Origin: Pseudogulbenkiania sp. MAI-1
Lineage (GTDB): Bacteria; Pseudomonadota; Gammaproteobacteria; Burkholderiales; Chromobacteriaceae
NCBI RefSeq assembly: GCF_000527175.1
Contig: NZ_AZUR01000001.1
Coordinates: 3,931,001 to 3,995,000 of the forward strand
Direction of reading: 5' to 3'
Length of the DNA: 64,000 bases
The position numbers and the translations under genes are program-made. Positions 23,432 through 33,700 of this stretch are shown in pieces (position 1 is the first letter of the stretch; every line of letters begins with the position of its first letter). The notes under the pieces are model-generated. The model did not search any database, was not told the origin of the DNA, and saw only the letters and a program-made list of their open reading frames with translations.

Positions 23432-24032
23432 TGGAGTCGGACGCCAGCGACAGGCCATGCAGCTTGGCCAGCAGTCTCGCCAGGCCGGCGCCCAGTTCCT
23501 CCACCGCGGCCTGCTGCTTGGGATTGGTCAGCGAGCCATCGGCGCCGAATGCCTCATGCGCCACGCCCACCGCCAGTTGCTCCGGCATGACCAGCACGCC
23601 GATGTTGCCCAGAATGGCTCGCACATGGACCAGGCCGCGCAGGCCACCGAAGCCGCCGGGCGAGGTGCTCAGCAAGGCGGCCACCTTGCCGGAGTACGGC
23701 GCGAGGCCAGGGCTGCCGCCCACCGGGCGCGAGGTCCAGTCGATGACGTTTTTCAGCAGCGGGGAAATCGAACCGTTGTATTCCGGCGAGGCGATCAGCA
23801 GGCCCTGGTGGCTCAGCATCAGTTCGCGCAAGCGGAGCGCGTTGGCCGGCACGCCGTTCTCGCTCTCGTCGTCGCCATCGTACAGCGGCATGGGGAAATC
23901 GCGCAGGTCGATCAGGGTGACATCCGCCCCGGCGGCGTGCGCCCCGGCAGCGGCGATCTGCACCAGCTTCTTGTTCCAGGAATCCTTACGCGCACTGCCG
24001 GCGAAGGCCAGAATCTTGGGGGCGTCATCCAT
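23397..24032 (-). CDS. NADPH-dependent FMN reductase family protein
   Basis: 211 residues from ATG 24032, with AAGGAG 6 bp upstream. It has a flavodoxin-like fold with the phosphate loop FAGSARKDSWNKKLV and the flavin-contacting LIASPEYNGSISPLLKNVID and SPGGFGGLRG. It belongs to the ArsH/ChrR/YieF-like NAD(P)H quinone or FMN reductases. It is a single gene, and its 3' end is the right 35-bp repeat. The substrate is unknown; quinone or chromate reduction is typical of relatives. Confidence 0.9.
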   Translation of the reverse strand: MDDAPKILAFAGSARKDSWNKKLVQIAAAGAHAAGADVTLIDLRDFPMPLYDGDDESENGVPANALRLRELMLSHQGLLIASPEYNGSISPLLKNVIDWTSRPVGGSPGLAPYSGKVAALLSTSPGGFGGLRGLVHVRAILGNIGVLVMPEQLAVGVAHEAFGADGSLTNPKQQAAVEELGAGLARLLAKLHGLSLASDSTERRHDLTRFR

Positions 24033-24235
24033 GTCGTTCTCCTTAGCTATCGCTCTTCCCCGCACTCTGCCGGAAAGCACCGTTCAAGTGTAGGTAAGAA
24101 GACACGGCGCGCTAGCGACATCTCGGTGTTCCTTGCCCGCCCTCCCTGTGGGGGGACGCTGCGGCGGGTTAAGACCGGGCGCGGGCGTTTCGGCGCACGG
24201 ACAAGGGCGAGCGGGCAATGAAGCTCGCTTGAGAA

Positions 24236-24260
24236 CCCCGGCCAGGCGTCGCGGCCGGGG
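24236..24260 (-). terminator. Terminator of ahpF
   Basis: 8-bp stem CCCCGGCC / GGCCGGGG with a 9-nt loop, immediately after the ahpF stop codon on the minus strand. The U-tract is weak (TTCTC). Confidence 0.55.
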
Positions 24261-24268
24261 TGGCCGGA

Positions 24269-25843
24269 TCAGTGGGCAGCGACGCCGCTGCGGATCAGGT
24301 GGTCGAAGGCGCCGAGCGCGGCCTTGGCGCCCTCCCCCATGGCGATGATGATCTGCTTGTACGGCACGTCGGTCACGTCGCCGGCGGCAAACACGCCCGG
24401 CACGGTGGTGTCCTGGTGGCGGCCGACCAGAATCTCGCCGCGGCTGGACAGCTCCACGCTGCCTTTCAGCCAGTCGGTATTCGGCAGCAGGCCGATCTGT
24501 ACGAAGATGCCTTCCAGCTCGATGTGGCGCGCCTCGCCGCTGGCACGGTCGATATAGTCGAGGCCGTTCACCTTGCTGCCGTCGCCGGTCACTGCGCTGG
24601 TCTGCGCCTGCACGATCACCGTCACGTTGGGCAGACTGCGCAGCTTGTTCTGCAGCACAGCGTCGGCACGCATGGCATCGCCGAATTCCAGCAGGGTGAC
24701 GTGGGACACGATGCCGGCCAGGTCGATGGCGGCTTCCACGCCGGAGTTGCCGCCGCCGATCACCGCCACGCGCTTGCCCTTGAACAGCGGGCCGTCGCAG
24801 TGCGGGCAGTAGGCCACGCCCTTGTTGCGGTATTCCTTCTCGCCCGGCACGTTCATTTCGCGCCAGCGCGCCCCGGTGGCGATGATCACCGACTTGGCCT
24901 TGAGCGTGGCGCCGCTGGCCAGTTGCACCTCGGTCAGCCCGCTGCCGCTTGCGCTGGCCGGCACCAGCTTGCTGGCGCGCTGCAGGTTGATAACGTCGAC
25001 GTCGTACTCCTTGACGTGCTGTTCCAGCGCCATCGCCAGTTTCGGGCCTTCGGTCTCCTTCACCGAGATGAAGTTCTCGATGCCCATGGTGTCCAGCACC
25101 TGGCCACCAAACCGCTCGGCCACCACGCCGGTGCGGATGCCCTTGCGCGCGGTGTAAATGGCGGCGGCGGCGCCGGCCGGGCCTCCACCCACCACCAGCA
25201 CGTCGAAGGTGTCTTTGGCCGCGATCCTGGCGGCCTCACGCTCGGCCGCGCCGGTATCCAGTTTGGCGACGATCTCTTCCAGCCCCATGCGGCCCTGGCC
25301 GAAGGCTTCGCCGTTCAGGTACACGGCGGGCACCGACATGATCTGGCGGGTAGCCACCTCGTCCTGGAACAGCGCGCCGTCGATCATGGTGTGGCGGATG
25401 TTCGGATTCAGCACCGCCATCAGGTTCAGCGCCTGCACCACGTCCGGGCAGTTCTGGCACGACAGCGAGATATAGGTTTCGAAACTGAATTCACCGGACA
25501 GGTCCTTCACCTGCTGGATCAGCTCCTGGCCGGCCTTGGACGGGTGGCCCCCCACCTGCAGCAGCGCCAGCACCAGCGAGGTGAACTCGTGGCCCATCGG
25601 CACGCCGGCAAACTGCACCCGGGCGGCTGCCTCGCCCTGCCGTGCCACGGTGAACGACGGCTTGCGCGCATCGCCGCCATCGAAACGGATGGCCACCTTG
25701 TCGGACAGGGAGGCGATGTCAGTCAGCAGGCCGCGCACTTCTTCGTCTTTTTCGCCATGGCCCAGCGAGGCCACCAGTTCGATCGGGTGTTGCAGGTGGG
25801 TCAGATAGCCTTGCAGTTGGCTCTTGATCGTGGTGTCCAGCAT
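24269..25843 (-). CDS. ahpF: Alkyl hydroperoxide reductase subunit F
   Basis: 524 residues, the normal length. The N-terminal pair of thioredoxin-like folds contains the CQNC centre (SLSCQNCPDVVQALNLMAVL). The flavoprotein domain has VLVVGGGPAGAAAAIYTARK, the redox CPHC pair (GVAYCPHCDGPLFKGKRVAV), an NADH-binding GGGNSG and the C-terminal GVFAAGDVTDVPYKQIIIA. It passes electrons from NADH to AhpC to reduce peroxides in the cytoplasm. It is downstream of ahpC on the same strand with a 261-bp gap, so it may have its own promoter. Confidence 0.97.
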   Translation of the reverse strand: MLDTTIKSQLQGYLTHLQHPIELVASLGHGEKDEEVRGLLTDIASLSDKVAIRFDGGDARKPSFTVARQGEAAARVQFAGVPMGHEFTSLVLALLQVGGHPSKAGQELIQQVKDLSGEFSFETYISLSCQNCPDVVQALNLMAVLNPNIRHTMIDGALFQDEVATRQIMSVPAVYLNGEAFGQGRMGLEEIVAKLDTGAAEREAARIAAKDTFDVLVVGGGPAGAAAAIYTARKGIRTGVVAERFGGQVLDTMGIENFISVKETEGPKLAMALEQHVKEYDVDVINLQRASKLVPASASGSGLTEVQLASGATLKAKSVIIATGARWREMNVPGEKEYRNKGVAYCPHCDGPLFKGKRVAVIGGGNSGVEAAIDLAGIVSHVTLLEFGDAMRADAVLQNKLRSLPNVTVIVQAQTSAVTGDGSKVNGLDYIDRASGEARHIELEGIFVQIGLLPNTDWLKGSVELSSRGEILVGRHQDTTVPGVFAAGDVTDVPYKQIIIAMGEGAKAALGAFDHLIRSGVAAH

Positions 25844-26104
25844 GGTACGTCTCCTTGATTTCGGGTACCCGGGAAAACCGCCGCAGGGTTGGGCTCAGGG
25901 GCTTTCCGGGGCACCCGGCAATGAATGTCGGGTGGGGGGAGGTCTTTCTCCCACGTGGTTTCCGCCAGATGTGGAAACGCGGCAAAGCGTCGTGAGTGCC
26001 CGTCAGTGCGGTGCGGCCGCAGCGCAGGCACCGGAATGTACGTTGAGTACCTGAGGATGCCGAGCAGCGCCCAAGCCGCAATCACGGGCACGCAGCAGCT
26101 TTGC

Positions 26105-26668
26105 TTAGATTTTGCCTACCAGGTCCAGGGACGGCGCCAGGGTGGCATCGCCTTCCTTCCACTTGGCCGGGCATACTTCACCCGGGTGGGCCGCCACGTA
26201 CTGGGCAGCCTTCATCTTGCGCAGCAGCTCGGCAGCATCGCGGCCAACGCCACCGGCGTTGATTTCGACGATCTGGATCTTGCCTTCCGGATCGATCACG
26301 AAGGTGCCACGGTCAGCCAGGCCGGCTTCTTCGATCAGCACGCCGAAGTTGCGGGAGATCAGGTGAGTCGGGTCCGCCAGCATCGGGTAGCGGATTTTCT
26401 TGATGGTGTCGGAAGTGTCGTGCCAGGCCTTGTGGGTGAAATGGGTGTCGGTGGACACGGCGTAGATTTCCACGCCCAGCTTCTGGAATTCCGGGTACAG
26501 GTCGGCCAGGTCGCCCAGTTCGGTCGGGCAGACGAAGGTGAAGTCCGCCGGGTAGAAGAACACGACCGACCATTTGCCCAACAGGGTTTGCTCGGTGACG
26601 TCGATGAACTGGCCGTTATGGAAGGCTTTGGTGGCAAACGGTTTGATCTGGCTGTTGATGATGGACAT
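26105..26668 (-). CDS. ahpC: Alkyl hydroperoxide reductase subunit C (2-Cys peroxiredoxin)
   Basis: 187 residues. The peroxidatic Cys lies in FYPADFTFVCPTELGDLADL and the resolving Cys in HPGEVCPAKWKEGDATLAPS. It reduces hydrogen peroxide, organic peroxides and peroxynitrite, and is recycled by AhpF encoded downstream. An AT-rich promoter region lies at 26669-26860. OxyR control is expected from other species, but I could not fit an OxyR site there. Confidence 0.97.
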   Translation of the reverse strand: MSIINSQIKPFATKAFHNGQFIDVTEQTLLGKWSVVFFYPADFTFVCPTELGDLADLYPEFQKLGVEIYAVSTDTHFTHKAWHDTSDTIKKIRYPMLADPTHLISRNFGVLIEEAGLADRGTFVIDPEGKIQIVEINAGGVGRDAAELLRKMKAAQYVAAHPGEVCPAKWKEGDATLAPSLDLVGKI

Positions 26669-26865
26669 GCTTCACTCCTTGATTGGGTTAGGTGCTGCCA
26701 AACCTGGATCATTGTGTTGTCTTGTTCAGTTGCATCGCCCGGTTTGTCTGCAGCGGTCAGTCGTTGTCGACGGGTGAATAGTGCCGCATCATAATAGCCA
26801 AATCCAATTGAATGTTTTTCTTGAATAGTTTAATTTTGTTTATCGACCCTCCCGGCCCAACATAA

Positions 26866-26885
26866 TGAGGCCCAAGAGGGCCTCA
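26866..26885. terminator. Hairpin in the livK-ahpC gap
   Basis: 8-bp stem TGAGGCCC / GGGCCTCA with a 4-nt loop. It may back up the livK terminator at 26957-26976. Confidence 0.5.
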
Positions 26886-26956
26886 CTGCTTTGCCTGCAG
26901 GAATGCTTGGCTTACGCCCATTTCTGCAGCTTGATAATCGTTCGATTCGTAAAAAA

Positions 26957-26976
26957 TGGCCGGTTTACACCGGCCA
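26957..26976 (-). terminator. Terminator of the livK-type gene
   Basis: 7-bp stem TGGCCGG / CCGGCCA followed on the minus strand by a run of six T. It lies 38 bp after the stop codon. Confidence 0.8.
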
Positions 26977-27013
26977 AATCGACTCAAGCTACACAGGGGA
27001 GAAGAGCGCCAAG

Positions 27014-28141
27014 TCAGTACACAGTAGACTTCACCTTCCAGTCGTTATTTTCCACCGCCGAGATGGTGACGGGCGCTTTCTTCAGGTTGCCAGAGCCGTC
27101 GAAGCTGAAATCGGCGGTCACCCCTTTGTAGGTGGTGTTGGCGATCATCGGCAGAAACTTGCCCGGCTCGGTGGAGTTGGCGCGTTTCATGGCATCCGCC
27201 ACCAGCATCACACCGTCGTAGAATTGCGGCCCCAGCGAGATGATTTCCTGCTTGAAACGAGCCTTGTAGCGGGCTTCGAAGTCTTTACCCGCCGGACGGG
27301 CGCTCAGTTCGCTGCCGGCCACTGCCGCGAAATGACCGGCGGCATCCGGCCCCGCCAGCTGGATGAAGGTCGGGGTGTTGAGCATGTCACCTCCCATCAA
27401 GTGGGCGTTAATGCCCAAGCGCTTCATCTGCTTGGCCATTGGTGCCGCCTGCGCGTCGGCCCCGCCGTAGAAGATCACGTCCGGAGCGACCGCCTTGAGC
27501 GAGGTGAGAATGGCGGTAAAGTCCGTGGCCTTGTCGCTGGTGAATTCACGCCGGACCGGCTTCTTGCCCATACCCTGCACCGCCTTGATGAATTCGTCGG
27601 CAATGCCCTGGCCGTAAGCGGTACGGTCGTCGATCACGGCGATGCGTTGCGCCTTCAGCTGCTGGATGGCGTAGCGACCGAGTGCGCCGCCGATCTGGCT
27701 ATCGCTGCCCACCAGCCGGAAGGTGGTCTTATAGCCGGACTGGGTGTAAGCCGGATTGGTGGATACCGACAGCTGCGGAACGCCGGCGTCAGCGTAAATG
27801 CGCGAGGCCGGAATCGACACCCCGGAGTTGTAATGGCCGATGACGGCCTTCACACCGGCGTCGACCAGACGTTGCGCCACCTGGGTGCCAATGCGCGGGT
27901 CGGCCTGATCGTCTTCGGATACCAGTTCGAACTTCACCTTCTGGCCAGCAATGGTGATGGGCTTGGCGTTGAGATCGTCGATCGCCATTTTGGCGGCGTT
28001 CTCGTTATCCTTGCCGTAATGCGCCTGAGGACCGGAGAGCGGCGAGGAAAATCCGATTTTCACTACGGTGTCGGCCAAAGCTGCCGTGGACATGGCCAGC
28101 AAGGCCCCTGCAACCCATATCCCCATTGTCGATTGCTTCAT
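27014..28141 (-). CDS. Branched-chain amino acid ABC transporter substrate-binding protein
   Basis: 375 residues with a signal peptide (MKQSTMGIWVAGALLAMSTAALA). The mature part is a LivJ/LivK-type periplasmic binding protein (VVKIGFSSPLSGPQAHYGKD; GHYNSGVSIPASRIYADAGV; ALGRYAIQQLKAQRIAVIDD). No permease or ATPase gene is adjacent, so it must pair with a transporter encoded elsewhere. It lies 241 bp downstream of folD on the same strand. The ligand is probably a branched-chain or related amino acid; this is not certain from sequence. Confidence 0.92.
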   Translation of the reverse strand: MKQSTMGIWVAGALLAMSTAALADTVVKIGFSSPLSGPQAHYGKDNENAAKMAIDDLNAKPITIAGQKVKFELVSEDDQADPRIGTQVAQRLVDAGVKAVIGHYNSGVSIPASRIYADAGVPQLSVSTNPAYTQSGYKTTFRLVGSDSQIGGALGRYAIQQLKAQRIAVIDDRTAYGQGIADEFIKAVQGMGKKPVRREFTSDKATDFTAILTSLKAVAPDVIFYGGADAQAAPMAKQMKRLGINAHLMGGDMLNTPTFIQLAGPDAAGHFAAVAGSELSARPAGKDFEARYKARFKQEIISLGPQFYDGVMLVADAMKRANSTEPGKFLPMIANTTYKGVTADFSFDGSGNLKKAPVTISAVENNDWKVKSTVY

Positions 28142-28382
28142 GTTTGCGCTCCACTATTTCAGTTTTGAAGATTGGCCGCGATACCGCGACCGGTCGTAGC
28201 CGGAAACCCGGCTCATCCCTTGTAGTGTCTTGCCGTTGCCTGCCATGCCCTCATGGCAAGACGCAAGCTGCATCGCGGCAGGGTAGGCATTCTTTGTCGT
28301 TGTGGTCGTGCGGTGGCCTGCCCCATCGCTCATCTGCGTCGGCCGTAGTAAGCCGGGGCAAAAGAGCGCGGGGTCCATGGTC

Positions 28383-29291
28383 TCAGCCCGCCGTCGCCTG
28401 CTGGATACGGCTTCTCCTGGCGGCATTCAGCGTGTTCTGCATCAGCATCGCGATGGTCATCGGGCCGACGCCACCGGGAACGGGAGTGATGGCCGATGCC
28501 ACGGTTTTCACCCCGTCGAAGTCCACATCCCCCACCAGCCGCGTATCGCCCCCCGGCTGGTCGATACGGTTGATGCCCACGTCGATGACCACGGCTCCCG
28601 GTTTGACCCAGTCAGCCTTGACCAGGCCCGGCACCCCGACAGCGGCGACGACGATATCGGCCTGGCGGCACACCGCTTCGGGCGACAAAGTACGACTGTG
28701 AACGATGGTCACGGTGCAATCGTGCTGCAGCAGCAGGCTGGCCATCGGCTTGCCGACGATGTTGGAACGTCCGATCACCACGGCGTGCAGGCCGCGCAGA
28801 CTCTCGCCGAGCACCTGTTTGATCAGAAACAGCGCCCCCAGCGGCGTGCAGGGCACCAAGGCCTCTGTCAGCCCACCAGTGGCGAGATGGCCGACATTTT
28901 CATAATGAAAACCATCCACGTCCTTGCGCGGATCGATGGCCTGGATCACCTTGTGCGCATCGATGTGGCCGGGTAGCGGCAGCTGCACCAGGATGCCATG
29001 CACGGCCGGATCGCCATTGAGCCGGGCAATGAGCTGCAGCAACGCTTCCTCCCGAGTGTCGGCCGGGAGACTGAACTGCTGCGACAGGAAGCCGCACTCT
29101 TCGGCACGGCGGCTCTTGTTGCGTACGTACACGGCGCTGGCGGGATCGTCTCCGACCAGGATCACGGCCAGGCCGGGGCGCAACCCCTCCTGCTCTACCG
29201 CCGCCTTGACCGCGGCGACGACCTCCTGGGCCGCCGCCTTGCCGTCGATGAGGCAAGGCTGGTTAGTGAAAGATGACGGTGCGATCTTCAT
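28383..29291 (-). CDS. folD: Methylene-THF dehydrogenase / methenyl-THF cyclohydrolase
   Basis: 302 residues. Substrate and catalytic segments are visible: AVYVRNKSRRAEECGF (the catalytic Lys region), VHGILVQLPLPGHIDAHKVI, and the NADP-binding part VVIGRSNIVGKPMASLLLQH with PGGVGPMTIAMLMQNT at the end. It converts 5,10-methylene-THF to 10-formyl-THF. The ORF overlaps purU by 29 bp. With sox and purU it forms a chain that takes sarcosine-derived methylene-THF to formyl-THF and formate. It may be a second, operon-dedicated folD copy. Confidence 0.95.
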   Translation of the reverse strand: MKIAPSSFTNQPCLIDGKAAAQEVVAAVKAAVEQEGLRPGLAVILVGDDPASAVYVRNKSRRAEECGFLSQQFSLPADTREEALLQLIARLNGDPAVHGILVQLPLPGHIDAHKVIQAIDPRKDVDGFHYENVGHLATGGLTEALVPCTPLGALFLIKQVLGESLRGLHAVVIGRSNIVGKPMASLLLQHDCTVTIVHSRTLSPEAVCRQADIVVAAVGVPGLVKADWVKPGAVVIDVGINRIDQPGGDTRLVGDVDFDGVKTVASAITPVPGGVGPMTIAMLMQNTLNAARRSRIQQATAG

Positions 29292-30117
29292 TGAGCAGAA
29301 TCCGGTGTTCGAGATGGAGTTTCACGGCCTTGGCCAGCACCTGGCACTCGGTGTCGCGGCCGATGGCAACCATGTCGTCGGCGGTGGCCGAATGGTCGAC
29401 GCGCTGCACGTTCTGCTCGATGATCGGACCTTCGTCCAAGTCGGCCGTCACGTAGTGCGCCGTGGCGCCGATCAGCTTGACCCCGCGCTTGTGCGCCTGA
29501 TGGTAGGGACGGGCGCCCTTGAAGCTCGGCAGGAACGAGTGGTGGATGTTGATGACGTGGCCGGCCAGCTCGCGCGACAGGTCGTCGGACAGCACCTGCA
29601 TGTAGCGGGCGAGGATGACCAGATCGATTTTCTGTTCACGAACCAGCTCGAGCAGTTTTGCCTCCTGTTCCAGCTTGGTCTCTGCCGTGATGGGCAAGTG
29701 ATGGAACGGGATGCCTTCATGCTCGGCGCGCCGGCGGAAGGTTTCGTGGTTGGAGACGATCGAAATCAGCTCCATCGGCAGCTGGTTAATGCTGTTGCGG
29801 TAAAGCAGGTCGTTCAGGCAGTGCCCCAGCTGCGACACCATGATCATTACCCGGGGTTTGACATCCAGATCGTAGACATGCCAATCCATCCCGTAGGCCA
29901 GCGCCACCGGAGCGAAGCCTTGCTTGAAATCTTCGACAGTCATTTTCTCATGGACTTCGAAGCACACCCGCATGAAGAAACGGTGGTTGTCGGGGTCCAC
30001 GTACTGGCCGCTCTCCATGATGTTGCCGCTTTGTGCCGCGATGCAGTTGCCGACGGCCGCGACGATCGCTTTTCGGTCGTCGCAGGCAAGGGTGAGAACG
30101 AATTTCTTGACGCTCAT
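29263..30117 (-). CDS. purU: Formyltetrahydrofolate deformylase
   Basis: 284 residues from ATG 30117, with GGAG upstream; an ATG four codons earlier is less well placed. It has an N-terminal ACT-like domain (KKFVLTLACDDRKAIVAAVG) and a C-terminal formyltransferase-fold hydrolase domain (ILARYMQVLSDDLSRELAGH, then INIHHSFLPSFKGARPYHQA, with the catalytic NIHHSFLP). It hydrolyses 10-formyl-THF to THF and formate, freeing THF for more sarcosine oxidation. It lies 46 bp after soxG and overlaps folD. Confidence 0.96.
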   Translation of the reverse strand: MSVKKFVLTLACDDRKAIVAAVGNCIAAQSGNIMESGQYVDPDNHRFFMRVCFEVHEKMTVEDFKQGFAPVALAYGMDWHVYDLDVKPRVMIMVSQLGHCLNDLLYRNSINQLPMELISIVSNHETFRRRAEHEGIPFHHLPITAETKLEQEAKLLELVREQKIDLVILARYMQVLSDDLSRELAGHVINIHHSFLPSFKGARPYHQAHKRGVKLIGATAHYVTADLDEGPIIEQNVQRVDHSATADDMVAIGRDTECQVLAKAVKLHLEHRILLNEDRTVIFH

Positions 30118-30163
30118 GGTTGGCTCCAAAGGAAAGCTTGGGTGGAAGTTTTCGGGGGGCTCA

Positions 30164-30754
30164 TCATTGACGACCCGGGTTCTGGAATTCGGCTGCGGCG
30201 TGGGTCAGCAGGCGATACAGGTAATGCGCAAAGGAGTAACGCATCAGCACCCGAATCACACCTTGCTCCATCCGGATGAACTGGCAGGGAATGCCCTTGA
30301 TGACTGAGGTCACCACCTTGCCCACCGGGAAATTGCGCCCGCTGAAATCGTAGTGGCAGACCTTGGCCAGGCACGTAGCGGCATCCGAACCGTGCAGCTC
30401 CACACAGCTGAAGGTGCCGGACGTGTCCACCACGGCGGCGAAGCAGCCGGCAAAGGCGGCCCGCAGGCGGGTCAGCCAGTGTTCCTGCGCCGCCAGTGGG
30501 CACAGCAAGAGGCACTCGTTGGGTGACAGCCACAGCAGGCGGCATTCCCCCGCCTGCGTCATGCCCAGTGCCGGCGGCGGAAACAGTCCGAGCGAGGCGT
30601 AGGCTTGGCGAATATCGTCTGCGGCGAGTTGGCCCCGTACGGTGATGAAAGCCAGACCGCGCTGTTCGCACAGTTGCAGCCACGGCACGGATGCCGGCCG
30701 CAGCGGGGCGCGGAACGGCTCCAGCGCCGTGCGGTATTGAGCGGAATCAGACAT
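30164..30754 (-). CDS. soxG: Sarcosine oxidase gamma subunit
   Basis: 196 residues from ATG 30754, which overlaps the end of soxA by 8 bp; the open frame further upstream lies inside soxA. It contains the SoxG-family pattern LWLSPNECLLLCP ... VVDTSGTFSCVELHGSDAAT ... SVIKGIPCQFIRMEQGVIRV. It is the small structural subunit of heterotetrameric sarcosine oxidase. It is diverged but unambiguous in this context. Confidence 0.92.
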   Translation of the reverse strand: MSDSAQYRTALEPFRAPLRPASVPWLQLCEQRGLAFITVRGQLAADDIRQAYASLGLFPPPALGMTQAGECRLLWLSPNECLLLCPLAAQEHWLTRLRAAFAGCFAAVVDTSGTFSCVELHGSDAATCLAKVCHYDFSGRNFPVGKVVTSVIKGIPCQFIRMEQGVIRVLMRYSFAHYLYRLLTHAAAEFQNPGRQ

Positions 30755-33700
30755 GTTGCCGTTCCCCTTCCTTGTCGTAGAAAACCGTACCGCATACGCG
30801 CGCAGCGATACGTTTGCCAGAATGATGCGCGGCGAAGATCTTCTCTCCGGCGCGGCCGTGGCCACCTTCGAGCAGCGCCAACGCGATGGAGCGGCCGAGG
30901 ATCGGGCTGAAGTAGCTCGACGTCACGTGCCCCTGCGATTGCCGGCTGTCCGGCGCGACGATCAGCGCCGCCCCTTCCGGGATCACCTCGGCCGGGTCGT
31001 CGGTGAGCAGGCCGACGTAGTGCTTGCGGTCCGGCCGGTTCATGTAGGGGCGCGCCAGCGCGCGCTTGCCCAGATAGCTGTGCGGCTTCTTCTTGGACAG
31101 AATCCATTGCATGCCGAGGTCGACCGGCGACACCGAGCCGTCGGTATCCTGGCCGATGATGGGGAAGCCCTTCTCGGCGCGCAGCACGTGCAGGCTTTCG
31201 GTGCCGTAGGGGGTGATGCCGAACGGCTGGCCGGCCTGGTGGATCGCTTCCCAGATCGCGCGGCCGTAGTTGGCCTGCACGTTGACTTCGTAGGCCAGCT
31301 CGCCGGAGAAGCTGATGCGCATGATGTTCACCGGCACGCCGAGAATGCGGCCCTTGCGCCAGTGCATGAAGGGGAAGGCCTCGTTGGCGAAATCGACGTC
31401 GGCGCAAAGTGTCTGCAGGATCGCCCGGCTGTGCTCGCCGACCACCGCGGTGGTGCTCCAGTGGTCGGTCACCGAGGTCAGGTAGACGCGCAGGTCCGGC
31501 CATTCGGTCTGCAGCCACGACTCCAGGTTGAGGAACACGCTGGCGGCACCGCCGGTGGTGGTGGTCATCAGGAAGTGCTGCTCGCCCAGGCAGGCGGTGA
31601 CGCCGTCGTCCTTGACCATGCCGTTCTCGTCCAGCATCACGGTGTAGCGGCATTGCCCCGGCTTGATGGCGCTCCAGTCGTTCGGCAGCACGCGATTGAG
31701 GAACTCGCGCGCATCCGGCCCCTGGATGTCGATCTTGCCCAGCGTGGAGGCGTCCATCATCGCCACGCCGGTGCGTGCCGCCAGGCATTCGCGCTGAACC
31801 GCCGTGTGCAGATCCTCGCCGGCCTTCGGGAAGTACCAGGGGCGCTTCCACTGACCGACGTTCTCCCACTCGGCGCCGTTCTCCAGATGCCAGAAATGCA
31901 TCGGCGTGTGGCGCTCGGGCTCGAACAGCTCGCCAACGTACTCGCCGGCCATGGCGCCGAAGGTCACCGGGGTATAGGCCGGGCGATACGTCGTGGTGCC
32001 GACCTCGGCCATGGGCTTGCCCATGACCTCGCTGGCGATGGCGATGCCGATCACGTTGCCGGTCTTGCCCTGGTCGGTGCCGAAACCCAGTGCGGTGTAG
32101 CGCTTGATGTGCTCGATGCTGCGGAAGTTCTCACGGATGGCCAGGCGGATGTCCTTGGCCATCACGTCGTTCTGCAGGTCGACGAACTGCTTGCCGTCCC
32201 AGTCCGGCGCGCGGAAGAACGGGGCGGTATGCAGCGACACCGGCGAATCGACGGCATGCAGTTGCTCAACGCGATACCCCAGCGCCGCCAGGCTTTGGCG
32301 CGCCGCACGGCGGCCCGAGGCCAGGCAATCATCGAGGCGAGCCAGCCCCAGCAGCGAACCGGCGTAATCGCGATCCTTGCCGGTGGCCTTGGGCAGGAAG
32401 GCGCAAACCTCGTCGGACCATGTCGGCTTCGCGCCGGTATGGCAGTCCAGGTGCACCACCGGGCTCCAGCCGCCGGCAACGGCCAGCAGGTCGGCCGAAA
32501 TGGTCTGCGGCGCACCGGTCACGCCCCAGCGGCAATCGTCCAGATGGACCACCCCTTGCACGGTGACCGACGCCAGTTGCCCGCGCCCCTGCGCCGCCAC
32601 GACGGCCGCGCCGCTGAACAAGGGCGTGCGGTAGTGTTGCGCCAAGGCGCGGGGTTGCCGGGGCACCTCGGCTCGGCAGTCCACGATGGCGCGGACAGGA
32701 CGACCCAGCGCCTGCAAATCCTTGAGCAGCCCATAGCCGCTATCGTTGTTGGTGAAAATCACCACGTCGCGGCCGGGCAGGACTCCGTGCTGATGCACAT
32801 AGCTCTGCACGGCGCTAGCCTGCATGATGCCGGGCAGGTCGTTGTTGTCGAAAGCGATCAAGCGCTCGTGGGCACCGGTCGCCAGCAGGACACGCCGGGG
32901 ACGGATCTTGTGCAGGCGCTGGCGCACGCCGCCAGCCCTGGCCTTGAGCGGCAGATGATCCTGCACCCGCTCCAGGGCCTGGATCAGGTTGTAGTCGTGC
33001 AAGGCATAAGCACAGGTGCGGGTCAGGATGCGGACGTTCGGCAACTGGCGCAGATGCGCCTCTGTGCACGCGATCCACTCGCGCACGGGCACGCCGTCGA
33101 TCTTGGCATCCGCCTCCGTGAACCAGTTGCCGCCGAGCGCGGGCCGCTCATCGATCAGAATCACGGCAGCGCCCGCCTGCCCGGCCTCCAGCGCAGAGGC
33201 GAGACCGGCCACGCCACCGCCGATGATGGCCAGATCGCAGTGCAGGTTGTTGTGCTCGTAAGCTTCCGCGTCCGGTTCGACCGGGGCCACGGAGAAGCCC
33301 GCCATCTGACGCAGGAAGTGCTCGTAGCGCGGCCACAGGCTTTTCGGCTGCTGGAAGGTCTTGTAGTAGAACCCTGCCGGCATGAAGCGGTGCAGCGGCG
33401 AGAACAGCCGCTTGTAGTCCATCTTCAAGGAGGGGCGGCCGGTCGCTGGACGGGCGTTCAGCCCTTCATACAACTCGACTTCGGTCGCCTTGATGTTGGG
33501 CACGAAATGGCCGCCGTCCTCCAGCGCCACCAGCGCATTGGGCTCTTCGACCCCGGCCGAGACCACGCCGCGCGCGCGGCCGTACTTGAAGCTGCGCCCG
33601 ACGACGCGCACGCCGTTGGCGAGCAGGGCCGAAGCCAGGGTGTCCCCGGCCAGTCCCTGCATCGCCTCGCCATTCCAGGTGAAGTGAATCACGTGCTGGC

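Noticed and set aside
26669..26870. OxyR site in the ahpC promoter
   Set aside because: Two ATAG words occur but their spacing is 16 bp rather than the expected 22, and the alternating CTAT words are absent.
28142..28382. Glycine riboswitch in the folD-livK gap or upstream of sox
   Set aside because: The context suggested it, but no recognisable riboswitch core or tandem architecture could be read.
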